Source: CAWVWF01 sp963933885
GTDB lineage: Bacteria; Bacteroidota; Bacteroidia; Flavobacteriales_C; GCA-002722245
Direction: 5' to 3'
DNA: 38,165 nt
NCBI GenBank assembly: GCA_963933885.1
Contig: CAWVWF010000009.1
Coordinates: 1-38,165, forward strand
Shown: one piece after another, positions 24,855 through 32,824 of the stretch
How the letters are laid out: every line of letters starts with the position of its first letter
Numbering within the stretch: position 1 is the stretch's first letter
The notes under the pieces: generated by a model
What the model saw: the letters and a program-made list of their open reading frames with translations, nothing else
Database searches by the model: none
What the model was told of the DNA's origin: nothing
Position numbers and translations under genes: made by a program

Positions 24855-26135
24855 TCAATCAAATTTTTCAATTTCACTGACTAGATCGTCGATTCCATTT
24901 AGGGTAATTATTTTAGAAGTATCAAAAACCATGTTTTCGGAAGCTGTTATAGTTTCTGTACCAAATTTAATTTTATCTCCGTCTTTGTAGTAAACTACTA
25001 CTTGAATAGGCATTCCTTTGGGTAATTGATTTATTGAAAATTCTCCGTCTTTAATTGAAGTGCACGACATTACACCATTTAAATCTGGAAATATAAAATG
25101 AACACTTGCAGTTAGAGGAGCTTTATCAATTAAAATTTCACAATCATATGACACTCCATATTGACTAATTAATCCATCGATATTACAATAACCTAATTGA
25201 TTAAACTTAACTGTAATAACATTTGGATCTAAAACAACAGTTCCTCCGGAATTATTCCCAATGTAAATATTATAAGAACAACCCAATCCGAAATACACTG
25301 TTCCGGTACCATTATAATAATCACTAATTGTTGTATCAGCTACATCCCAAAACTGATCTTGATTTCCATAGATTGAAGTATAAATTATTTGAGAAGAATC
25401 AGTAAAAAGCCATGAAGAAGTACTTGAATTAAAAATATATTTATCTAGATAAAGAACCAATTGATCATTGTTACCATCTGCTACTGATCTTGAATAAACT
25501 AAAGATGATATTGCATTTAGTAAATTTGATGCTTTTTGTGTTTCAGTTAATGGGTTAAGTACCAATAAATCTGATTTTAATTGTTGTAATAAGTCACAAG
25601 GATCATTAATAGAATTTGTTCCTGCTGTCCATTCTCCGTTTTGAACACCAGTCCCGGTTCCTGAATTTTCATTCCAATACCAACTTTTCATTCCAGGAGC
25701 ATTTACTCCTGTTGGATTTTCAATTGTAAATTCAACACCATCAGCCAGTTTTAATTCTTTACCATTTTGAGATACGATAATATTAAATTCTCCTCTAGAA
25801 TCAAGTGGACCTTCATCACTATTTGTCATTAAATCAGCAAATATAATTTCAGATTTAATAGTCATTTCTGTAACATCTACTTCCACATTACCAGTTACTG
25901 GAATCCCGTTTAGCTCAAATGCATTTTTGGGAAAAACAATCACATTTCCTTTCGTTGTAACAATTCTAATAATTTCATCAGAATTTATTGTTGCAACTTC
26001 TGATTCAGGAGCATATTGTTTAAGCTCTTCGGATATTGATCCAATTTTATTGGTGTCCGTATAAATTGGCTTTGGCTTTTTACATGATGTTAATATTGCA
26101 ACTCCAATTATTCCTAAATAAATGTATTTTTTCAT
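24855..26135 (-). CDS. Hypothetical lipoprotein with ZU5-like N-terminal region
   Basis: 426 residues with a lipoprotein signal (lipobox LTSC, Cys18, followed by KKPKP). Residues about 60-140, including VIVFPKNAFELNGIPVTGNVEVDVTEM and RGEFNIIVSQNGKELKLADG, resemble the beta domain found near the N-terminus of many Bacteroidota lipoproteins (ZU5-like), which is a weak match by eye. The C-terminal 150 residues look like Ig/carboxypeptidase-regulatory-like beta sandwich material. Function is unknown. It has its own promoter (26161-26194) and terminator, so it is monocistronic. Confidence 0.8.
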   Translation of the reverse strand: MKKYIYLGIIGVAILTSCKKPKPIYTDTNKIGSISEELKQYAPESEVATINSDEIIRIVTTKGNVIVFPKNAFELNGIPVTGNVEVDVTEMTIKSEIIFADLMTNSDEGPLDSRGEFNIIVSQNGKELKLADGVEFTIENPTGVNAPGMKSWYWNENSGTGTGVQNGEWTAGTNSINDPCDLLQQLKSDLLVLNPLTETQKASNLLNAISSLVYSRSVADGNNDQLVLYLDKYIFNSSTSSWLFTDSSQIIYTSIYGNQDQFWDVADTTISDYYNGTGTVYFGLGCSYNIYIGNNSGGTVVLDPNVITVKFNQLGYCNIDGLISQYGVSYDCEILIDKAPLTASVHFIFPDLNGVMSCTSIKDGEFSINQLPKGMPIQVVVYYKDGDKIKFGTETITASENMVFDTSKIITLNGIDDLVSEIEKFD

Positions 26136-26160
26136 GATTTGTCTTTTTGTTATTGTTGTG

Positions 26161-26194
26161 CAAATATAACAGCCAAAAAAAAGTCATGATCAAA
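26161..26194 (-). promoter_or_regulatory. Bacteroidota-type promoter of the 24855-26135 lipoprotein
   Basis: On the minus strand: TTTG, 22 bases, then TATATTTG, matching the TTTG/TAnnTTTG consensus at both boxes. The -7 box ends 25 bases before the ATG. This is the best promoter match I found in the window. Confidence 0.68.
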
Positions 26195-26288
26195 AAAAAA
26201 AAAAACTTCTTACACCACCAAAAAACAAAAAATCACAAAACAACCTTATTTTACATGAATACAATCAATAAAAATCTTACCAATAAGA

Positions 26289-27836
26289 TTAGTTTTTCTT
26301 AGGTAGACTCATCAATCTTAAGAAGACCTTTTTAAGATATGGAAGGCCAATTAGGTAAAAGAATACTAAACCAGACCAAAAAGTAACAAGCCAAATCGTT
26401 TTTTTGAGTTCATAGTATTCCTCACTATACGGACGATATCTTGAAACATCTTCAATTAAATATTTGTCAAAATAATCAATCGTGAAAATTTTGAGCACTT
26501 CATCTAAGTATGCTAAGATCATAACAGGGAAAAACGGCAATGAAAGAAAAGTAATTATTGCCATTTGATTAATAACAGCAGAGAATTTATTCAGTCCCCA
26601 AACTCCGTTTAAAGATATCATTGAAGCGATTACAAACAAGACTGCCATAATCGGAAAGAAGTCTCCATGAAAGTTACCAACCCCCTCTATAATACCAATT
26701 AATGTTAAGTATATACCAATTATCAAAATACTTAATAGAAATTGTTTCCAGTGTACCAATCTAAAAATAAAGAGCAATAACGTAATGATAAAAGTGGCCC
26801 ATAGAAAACCAAGAAACATGAAACCTGCGTCTCGTGGAAACAAAGTTGATTGAGCCCTTTTTATATGACTCAGGTTACGACTAGCTTTATGAAAAGACCT
26901 TCTTACTACTTGATAATCATTATATCTATTCGTGTAATTATACTTTCTATTTGAATAGCAATCCGAATAAATATTATGTTTCAACTCATATAGTATACTG
27001 TCAACCTCAAGCTTACCATTTTGAGAGTATCGTTCAATACAATCATTTACATAATCTAGATAACGTTCTGCTTCAGTTAATGATAAGTTCAGGTTTTGAT
27101 CATGATAAAACTGCAACACTGATTTTTCCATTTCGATACTTGATAGCTCTTCAGTACTATAACGATAATATGAATTATTATAATCTCTCGAATAAACTCT
27201 AGATCTATATAATCTTGGACGACTTTCGGAAAACCTCCCTACATGATCATATATATCTCCCCTTATATCTCTTCTATAGCTTTGATCATGTTGACTAGTA
27301 CTTCCATTCCAATAATTTTTATATTCTTTCTCTGTATCAAAATAAATATAATCACTTTCACCATCGTTTATAAAATACTCAGCCTTTTTAAGATTATGCC
27401 TATCAAAATCAACCTGTTCATTATCAATCACATTTCCTGTTTTAGTGTTTAAAACATAAGACACAGTGAACGGCATAACCGTTGGCGTTAATACCGAAAT
27501 CATCATTAATGGAAATACAATCAATGGTCTGAAAAAGCTACTCTTCCCTTTTCTTTTTTCAACACTAAATAAGCAGAGTTGAAAAATGATATACCCCATA
27601 AAAATAATAGTAGGGAACATGAAAATGCCGAAGAAAGTCATGATATCATTTGATGACAATGGATCTTGAATATCAACCGGCGTTATCAGTCCAATAAATG
27701 CAGCAAACGCTCCTAAGAGAATCATTGCATATAAAGTAAAATGAATACGCGTAGCCCAGATCCAAGGATAGTTCTCACGTAAATAAATATCTATTAACCT
27801 TAATTCTTTTGGGGCAATCTTTAAAATCCAATTCAT
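26289..27836 (-). CDS. Multi-pass membrane protein, probable ABC partner
   Basis: 515 residues with about eight hydrophobic segments: three in the first 130 residues (e.g. AMILLGAFAAFIGLI) and five after about residue 335. Between them lies a roughly 190-residue hydrophilic, Tyr/Arg/Ser-rich segment (RRDIRGDIYDHVGRFSES and onward), probably extracytoplasmic. I do not recognise a named family. It starts one base after the ABC ATPase stop, so it is most likely the membrane subunit of that transporter. The substrate is unknown. Confidence 0.75.
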   Translation of the reverse strand: MNWILKIAPKELRLIDIYLRENYPWIWATRIHFTLYAMILLGAFAAFIGLITPVDIQDPLSSNDIMTFFGIFMFPTIIFMGYIIFQLCLFSVEKRKGKSSFFRPLIVFPLMMISVLTPTVMPFTVSYVLNTKTGNVIDNEQVDFDRHNLKKAEYFINDGESDYIYFDTEKEYKNYWNGSTSQHDQSYRRDIRGDIYDHVGRFSESRPRLYRSRVYSRDYNNSYYRYSTEELSSIEMEKSVLQFYHDQNLNLSLTEAERYLDYVNDCIERYSQNGKLEVDSILYELKHNIYSDCYSNRKYNYTNRYNDYQVVRRSFHKASRNLSHIKRAQSTLFPRDAGFMFLGFLWATFIITLLLFIFRLVHWKQFLLSILIIGIYLTLIGIIEGVGNFHGDFFPIMAVLFVIASMISLNGVWGLNKFSAVINQMAIITFLSLPFFPVMILAYLDEVLKIFTIDYFDKYLIEDVSRYRPYSEEYYELKKTIWLVTFWSGLVFFYLIGLPYLKKVFLRLMSLPKKN

Positions 27837-27837
27837 C

Positions 27838-28860
27838 TTAATACTTGTCGCTAAATAATTTCTTAGTAGAATTCGTGATATTTCTGAAGTAGCTTAATTC
27901 AAAATCGCTGTTAATTAAAGTAAGCTGTAATTCTTTTATTGACTTGCTATTCGGAATGTTTACTGTATATCCAGATGCATTTTTCTCAATTCTAACATCA
28001 AATGAAGTCAGTAATAAATCAAGCTCATCATATAAGAAGCTACCATTAAGTTCAACAGTAAGGAATTCATCTTGATTTTTCAATTCATCCAAACCACCGT
28101 TAAAAATGGCCTTCCCATTTTTTAAGAAAATAATTTGGTCTGCAATCGTCTCAACTTCATGTAATTGTTGTGAAGTTAAGATCATAGAAACAGGCTGTTT
28201 CCAAGAATTAGCTAAGTCTTTAAGATCTTGCAAAAGTAATTCTTGAGCTAATAAATCTAGATTGGCAAGAGGTTCATCCAAGATTAAAACTCTTGGTTCC
28301 CAAACTAAAGTTTTTGCAATTTCCACTCGTAATTTATAACCACTAGATAATTGCGACCAACTGTGATATCTAAAATTTGTAAGACCTAATCTGTGAATTA
28401 TAAAATTAGTCTTCTCGTCGTTTTCCTCTCCTATTATTCCTTTAATAGAAGCTCCAAAAGAGATTTGTTCTTCAACTGTCCCCCACCATCTATCAGTTCG
28501 TTGAGGGATAAAAGCAACGTTCTCTTTTATTTCCTCCCAAGTATCAATTTTCCGTTCTCCTTCATAGAAATTTAATCCACCATCTGAGGAACTGATTTCA
28601 CCACACAATACTCTAAGTAGGGTTGTTTTTCCGTTTCCGTTCTCTCCAACTAAACCAACAATTTTCCCTCTCTCAAGGGTAAGATCTATTGGAGCTAATG
28701 TAAACGAACCACGGATAGAAGTATAAACTTTACCAATTTGTTTGGCTTCGCAAATAACTTCATCAATATCTCCGTTTAAAGCAATTTCCTTCTCTATTGA
28801 ACTTAATTCTGAAAGTAACTCTTGGAAAGATCCTTGAAGTTCAACGTTATCATTTCCTGA
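27838..28860 (-). CDS. ABC transporter ATPase domain; frame lacks its own start codon
   Basis: The open frame runs from a TAA at 28861-28863 to the stop at 27838. It encodes a full ABC ATPase: Walker A GENGNGKTT (28648-28622), signature LSSGYKLRVEI, Walker B LILDEP with D-loop ANLD, and an H-loop region ILTSQQLHEVE. Codon by codon, there is no ATG, GTG or TTG between the TAA and a TTG at 28608, which lies after Walker A and cannot be the true start. The sequence upstream of the TAA is in the same frame and looks like the missing N-terminus (28861-29049). So this is probably one gene of about 403 codons interrupted by a nonsense codon or base error, or one using an atypical start. It is coupled to the membrane protein gene, 1 base apart. 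Confidence 0.75.
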   Translation of the reverse strand, partial: SGNDNVELQGSFQELLSELSSIEKEIALNGDIDEVICEAKQIGKVYTSIRGSFTLAPIDLTLERGKIVGLVGENGNGKTTLLRVLCGEISSSDGGLNFYEGERKIDTWEEIKENVAFIPQRTDRWWGTVEEQISFGASIKGIIGEENDEKTNFIIHRLGLTNFRYHSWSQLSSGYKLRVEIAKTLVWEPRVLILDEPLANLDLLAQELLLQDLKDLANSWKQPVSMILTSQQLHEVETIADQIIFLKNGKAIFNGGLDELKNQDEFLTVELNGSFLYDELDLLLTSFDVRIEKNASGYTVNIPNSKSIKELQLTLINSDFELSYFRNITNSTKKLFSDKY

Positions 28861-29049
28861 TTAACCGAGCTCTTTTCGTGAATTATAATTAGCTCGAAGG
28901 TTTAAAGCTTTCAACTTTATTTCTTCGGGATAATCAAACTCATAGGCTAAGTCCAAAGAACGCCTACTTACTCGATTTAAATCTTGATTTGAAAGCGCTA
29001 ATGAGATTTCATTAACCCGTTCTTGCTGACTTATAAAAGTTAAACCCAT
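28861..29049 (-). pseudogene. N-terminal part of the interrupted ABC ATPase gene
   Basis: 62 codons from ATG (MGLTFISQQERVNEI) to TAA at 28861-28863, helical and charged, ending NYNSRKELG. It is in frame with the ABC ATPase frame that follows directly. I infer that the two are pieces of one gene. It could instead be a genuine small protein. An in-frame upstream TTG at 29079 would overlap a hairpin and is less likely. Confidence 0.6.
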
Positions 29050-29086
29050 GGAGAAAATTTGGTGTAAATATAAAACCAAATTCTCC
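29050..29086. repeat. Imperfect hairpin at the ABC gene start
   Basis: GGAGAA plus TTTGGT (29050-29063, two extra A between) pair with ACCAAA plus TTCTCC (29075-29086) around an 11-base loop. It sits directly before the ATG at 29049 and would place the start at the foot of a stem in the mRNA, which could limit initiation. Its function is unproven. Confidence 0.55.
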
Positions 29087-29118
29087 GTTAGTTATTTTAA
29101 TTATTGTTAAATAAAAGC

Positions 29119-30471
29119 TTAAGCTTCCTTTTTAACAGTGTCCTCTGATTCTTTTTTAACAGTATCCTCAGATTCTTTTTTCTTTAAACTATCCTTATAC
29201 CTTTGTAAATAACCTCCTTTAGATTGAGGTTTTGGTTTACTTTGAGGCTTCGGTCTTGGTTTATTACTTGAACTACTACGAGGCTTAGGACCTGACCCTC
29301 CCTTGAACTTAGACCCTCTTCCTACACGCCATTCTGGACCTCCTCCGAAATCGTCAGGCATAGTAATCTTAGGAACTTCTTTCTCGATTAATTTTTCGAT
29401 ACTTGCGAAGTTGTCCATATCTGGCTCATTAATCAAAGTAAGGGCTCTTCCATCACTTCCTGCTCTTGCAGTACGTCCAATCCTGTGAACATACTCTTCT
29501 GGGTTCGATGGAACATCAAAATTAATTACAAGATCAATATCTTTAATATCAACACCTCTACTAATTACATCAGTAGCAACAACAATTCTTATCTTTTTCG
29601 CTGTAAAGTCTCTTATAATTTCTTCTCTCTTAGATTGCTCTAAATCTGAAGACATCGCAGATACAACATAGTTTTTGTTACTTAAACCTCTAACAATATC
29701 GTTTACTTTTCTTTTAGTAGAAGAGAAAACAATGATACTCTTATAGTTTTCGGGTCCATTAACCACATGGTTTATTAATCCGATTTTCTGAGCATCATAT
29801 ATTAAACAAGCTTCTTGAACAATCTTTTCAGATGGTTTAGAAATAGCAATTGTTACTATCTCTGGATCCACTAATATCTTTCTCGCTAATGACTCAATCT
29901 TAGGAGGCATTGTAGCGCTAAACATTAATGTTTGTCTTTTCGCTGGAAGCTTAGCTATAATTTTATTGATGTCATCAACAAATCCCATATCAAGCATTCT
30001 ATCAGCTTCATCAAGGATTAAATGACAAATTTTATCTGTTTTTGCATAACTCATACTTAAATGAGAAAGTAACTTTCCTGGAGTTGCAACAATAACTTCA
30101 ACACCATCTCTCAATGCTGCTTTTTGCTGATCCCATTCTTTTGCATCTCCTCCACCATAAATAGCAATTGAGTTGATACCTAAGAAATAAGCAAACCCTT
30201 GAATCTGACGGTCAATTTGCATTGCCAACTCCCTCGTAGGTGTGATAATTAAAGTACTTGTACCTTTAATTTTATTCGTGATAATATTATGTAAAATCGG
30301 CAATGTAAATGCTGCCGTTTTCCCTGTTCCTGTTTGTGCAACCGCAATTAAATCTTTTCCTGCTATTGCTGCTGGTATTGCTTTTTCTTGAATAGGTGAC
30401 GCATCTTCGTACCCCATATATCCAATCGCCTCTAAAATTTCCGGCGCTAAATCTAATTCTTCAAATTTCAT
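29119..30471 (-). CDS. DEAD-box ATP-dependent RNA helicase (RhlE-like)
   Basis: 450 residues. Q motif ASPIQEKAIPA (about 24-34), motif I AQTGTGKT (44-51), PTRELA, DEAD in LILDEADRMLD, SAT, and HRIGRTAR are all present, so it should be active. It unwinds RNA in ribosome assembly or mRNA turnover. The tail (about 370-450) is low-complexity with Pro/Lys/Ser repeats and ends in tandem copies of KKESEDTV, typical of a disordered RNA-binding extension. The downstream ABC gene is 69 bases away. Confidence 0.94.
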   Translation of the reverse strand: MKFEELDLAPEILEAIGYMGYEDASPIQEKAIPAAIAGKDLIAVAQTGTGKTAAFTLPILHNIITNKIKGTSTLIITPTRELAMQIDRQIQGFAYFLGINSIAIYGGGDAKEWDQQKAALRDGVEVIVATPGKLLSHLSMSYAKTDKICHLILDEADRMLDMGFVDDINKIIAKLPAKRQTLMFSATMPPKIESLARKILVDPEIVTIAISKPSEKIVQEACLIYDAQKIGLINHVVNGPENYKSIIVFSSTKRKVNDIVRGLSNKNYVVSAMSSDLEQSKREEIIRDFTAKKIRIVVATDVISRGVDIKDIDLVINFDVPSNPEEYVHRIGRTARAGSDGRALTLINEPDMDNFASIEKLIEKEVPKITMPDDFGGGPEWRVGRGSKFKGGSGPKPRSSSSNKPRPKPQSKPKPQSKGGYLQRYKDSLKKKESEDTVKKESEDTVKKEA

Positions 30472-30489
30472 ATAACTGCAAGATACTCA

Positions 30490-30580
30490 TTTTCTGTCCT
30501 CCCATTCGGTTTTTATCTTCTTCATTTTAATAAATAGGGAATATTAAGGGGATTGATGTCAAAGGAGAAAGAAAAAAGTG
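30490..30580 (-). pseudogene. Decayed C-terminal copy of the 30742-31206 membrane gene
   Basis: On the minus strand this region encodes FIKMKKIKTEWEDRK then TGA, close to the C-terminus of the neighbouring gene (LIKMIKIKSEWEVEK). Just upstream, after a one-base frame change, IPLIF matches the neighbour's IPLIF. The rest is not recognisable. It is a duplicated and frameshifted remnant. Confidence 0.6.
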
Positions 30581-30613
30581 CATTGTTCCTATATCGTTTA
30601 GTGCTTCTACAAA

Positions 30614-30664
30614 CAACTTATCAATTCAATAGAGGAAAACAAGAAAAGTCGAATTGATAAGTTG
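30614..30664. repeat. 14-bp perfect inverted repeat
   Basis: CAACTTATCAATTC (30614-30627) and GAATTGATAAGTTG (30651-30664) are perfect reverse complements around a 23-base spacer, in the gap before the membrane gene remnant. There is no T-run and no flanking gene end, so it may be a relic repeat or a regulatory site. Confidence 0.7.
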
Positions 30665-30741
30665 AATATTCTTTATTACTTACTATCTGGTAATAAGAAT
30701 TACTAAGCCTAAAAAGGACTTCCTATAACACTACAGAATAA

Positions 30742-31206
30742 TTATTTTTCAACCTCCCATTCTGATTTTATCTTGATCATTTTGATTAGATAAAATATAA
30801 GTGGAATTAATTCTAGTCGGAACTTAAAATTAGATCCCTCTATCTCATTTAATGAAGGGAGAACAAACATCATAACACTACAAATAACAAAACCTACTAC
30901 CCCATCAAAAATAGCAAGCTTTATCGCCCAGTCTTTTTCTGTCCACATTCCGAACGCAACAACAGACTTAATTGAAAACAATGCAGTGATTAACAGTCCA
31001 GAAAGCGATAATGCTGAGTTTGTTTCAATACCATAGATCGATAATTTCACAGGCATATCAAACATTCCTGCAATTAATCCTAACGGAACGAAACTACCTA
31101 ATATTAAGAATAGCCATAGAAATGATTTGATCCATCGGGGAAGTAAATCTCTTCTCCTGTGTAAACCACCTCTTAGCTCCCCATCTAAAATCTCGTTGTT
31201 TTTCAT
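30742..31206 (-). CDS. Small multi-pass membrane protein
   Basis: 154 residues with four hydrophobic segments (about 27-46, 66-86, 95-115 and 131-145) and basic cytosolic-type ends. No known family was recognised. It begins 15 bases after the CPBP gene, probably on the same transcript. A degenerate copy of its 3' end lies at 30490-30580. Confidence 0.75.
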   Translation of the reverse strand: MKNNEILDGELRGGLHRRRDLLPRWIKSFLWLFLILGSFVPLGLIAGMFDMPVKLSIYGIETNSALSLSGLLITALFSIKSVVAFGMWTEKDWAIKLAIFDGVVGFVICSVMMFVLPSLNEIEGSNFKFRLELIPLIFYLIKMIKIKSEWEVEK

Positions 31207-31221
31207 ATTCGAAAGTATAAA

Positions 31222-32166
31222 TTATTTCATCCAAAAAGCAAAAACATCCATAAGAAATGCAACGCCCATATGTATAAATACTCCTCCCCATATGTTTCTA
31301 GAATACAAGGCCGTAATCCCTAAAATATATCCTCCAAAAGCAGAACCTATTGTTTCACCTAATGGTTTCCCAAAATGCAACCAAACATAAGCTGCAACCA
31401 TTGGCAAAATAGCATGTTTCCCTAAATATTTTACCATAGCAAAAATTAAGAATCCTCTGAAAAATATTTCAACTGAAGCATAATCTAAAATATAAGCGAA
31501 TTCATAAATCCAAAAACTAGTATCTACATTGATTCCTGCTCCGTGCGCAAAGATGGTCCCGTTAACCTCATTATAGGTTGGATACATTTCTAAAAAGGAA
31601 TCCATTAAGGATGCTATGAAAATTAATGGAATCATTCCTCCTAGCATCAGCCAATATGGCAAAAACGAAACACCTTTGATTTGTAAGCCATAAAAATGAC
31701 CGATCCTTTTTTTATAATACAACTTATATCCAATCCATAAAGGGATAAACATTAGCACTAATGTATATAGGTTATAGAATACCCTACTTAAGAATCGCCA
31801 TTCTTTATAAGAATACAAAATTGACAATTCTTGATAAAAGTCTGTTCCTCTTCGTGTTGAAATTAAAAATAAGCCAAACAGGAAAGAAAGCCAGAACCCT
31901 AAAGGTAACTTGATTGGGTATTTAAAAATTTTGAGCAGTACAATTGCAATCAAATATGGAAAGGCATGAAAGAAACCAAAAGCAAATGGTTCTAACCAAG
32001 TATCATAAGTTGGGATAACAAAATAGTTTTGCATCGTCCTACCATCCCACCATTCAAATTGGTAATTGATAAAGACAGATACTACTAAAAAGGAAATAAA
32101 TACTAGATAGAATTTCCATTTGAAATCCCGAGTATAATGAAGTAAGTATTGAATTATTTTTCCCAA
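31222..32166 (-). CDS. CPBP-family intramembrane metalloprotease-like protein
   Basis: 314 residues, largely membrane-spanning. The C-terminal third carries CPBP/Abi motifs: SVEIFFRGFL (one of the two Glu usual for EExxxR is replaced by Val), VWLHFGKPLGE, and GGVFIHMGVAFLMD. Because the first Glu is missing, catalytic activity is uncertain. The family includes CAAX-type processing proteases and inactive relatives. The start is TTG, one base after the hemD stop. Confidence 0.82.
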   Translation of the reverse strand: MGKIIQYLLHYTRDFKWKFYLVFISFLVVSVFINYQFEWWDGRTMQNYFVIPTYDTWLEPFAFGFFHAFPYLIAIVLLKIFKYPIKLPLGFWLSFLFGLFLISTRRGTDFYQELSILYSYKEWRFLSRVFYNLYTLVLMFIPLWIGYKLYYKKRIGHFYGLQIKGVSFLPYWLMLGGMIPLIFIASLMDSFLEMYPTYNEVNGTIFAHGAGINVDTSFWIYEFAYILDYASVEIFFRGFLIFAMVKYLGKHAILPMVAAYVWLHFGKPLGETIGSAFGGYILGITALYSRNIWGGVFIHMGVAFLMDVFAFWMK

Positions 32167-32167
32167 A

Positions 32168-32824
32168 CTATATCAAATCTATTAATCCTAATTCTCCCGT
32201 TAATGCTGGTGTTAAGAAATCCTCTATACCAAAATCAAGCAATTGCTTACCTGTTGTTGGTCCCATAACGATAATCTTTTGGTTGGGTTGCCGAGTTATT
32301 TTATTAAAATATGCTCTAACATTAGAAGGACTTGTAAATATTAAAACATCAGCTTTAGGATCTTCAAAATCCGTTTGTTCTTCAGTTGAATACACAATCA
32401 AATCGGAAATTTTAGATTGATCGGAAAACTGCTTCTGAATTGTTCTTTTCGAAATATTTGAGATTGGAAACACGCATGTTCCAGTCCCTACAACATCAGA
32501 AAAAGATTTCCCAATTTCTTCAATATTAACAGCATCACCTATAAATTCAACTTGATCTACGTGTTTGATTAATTCCTTATAAGTTCCTTTTCCAACACAA
32601 GCAATCTTTGTGTTTTTTAAATCAAAGTTTAACTTGAAAAAATAACGGACTGCATTTTTACTTGTAAAGAATATCCAATCTGAAATTGGAAGTTCAGTTA
32701 CTGAAACAGCATTAAAATCTATTAATGAAAATCCTTTTATATCGTAAGATTCAGGAAGTAACTTACTTTTAAATAAACTCTCTTCAGGTAATGCTTTACT
32801 TATGAAGATAGTTTGTTTTTTTAC
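32168..32824 (-). CDS. hemD: Uroporphyrinogen-III synthase (HemD); no canonical start codon
   Basis: Closes hydroxymethylbilane to uroporphyrinogen III in heme synthesis, directly after HemC. The frame reads KKQTIFISKALPEESLFK, then DWIFFTSKNAVRYFF, IACVGKGTYKEL, VLIFTSPSNVRAYF and VMGPTTGKQLLDFGI, a complete HemD of about 216 residues. Between an in-frame TGA at 32864-32866 and a GTG at 32473 (mid-protein) there is no ATG, GTG or TTG. I therefore give the coordinate from GTA at 32824, where a -1 shift from hemC would enter. The mature product may be a HemC-HemD fusion or may use an ATA/ATC/ATT start. Confidence 0.85.
   Translation of the reverse strand, partial: VKKQTIFISKALPEESLFKSKLLPESYDIKGFSLIDFNAVSVTELPISDWIFFTSKNAVRYFFKLNFDLKNTKIACVGKGTYKELIKHVDQVEFIGDAVNIEEIGKSFSDVVGTGTCVFPISNISKRTIQKQFSDQSKISDLIVYSTEEQTDFEDPKADVLIFTSPSNVRAYFNKITRQPNQKIIVMGPTTGKQLLDFGIEDFLTPALTGELGLIDLI

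Noticed and set aside
27838..28608. ABC ATPase starting at TTG 28608
   Set aside because: That start lies after Walker A, so the product would lack the nucleotide-binding loop that is encoded just upstream in frame.
32168..32473. A truncated 101-residue HemD
   Set aside because: The GTG at 32473 is a mid-protein Val codon; the frame continues upstream with clear HemD sequence to the hemC end.
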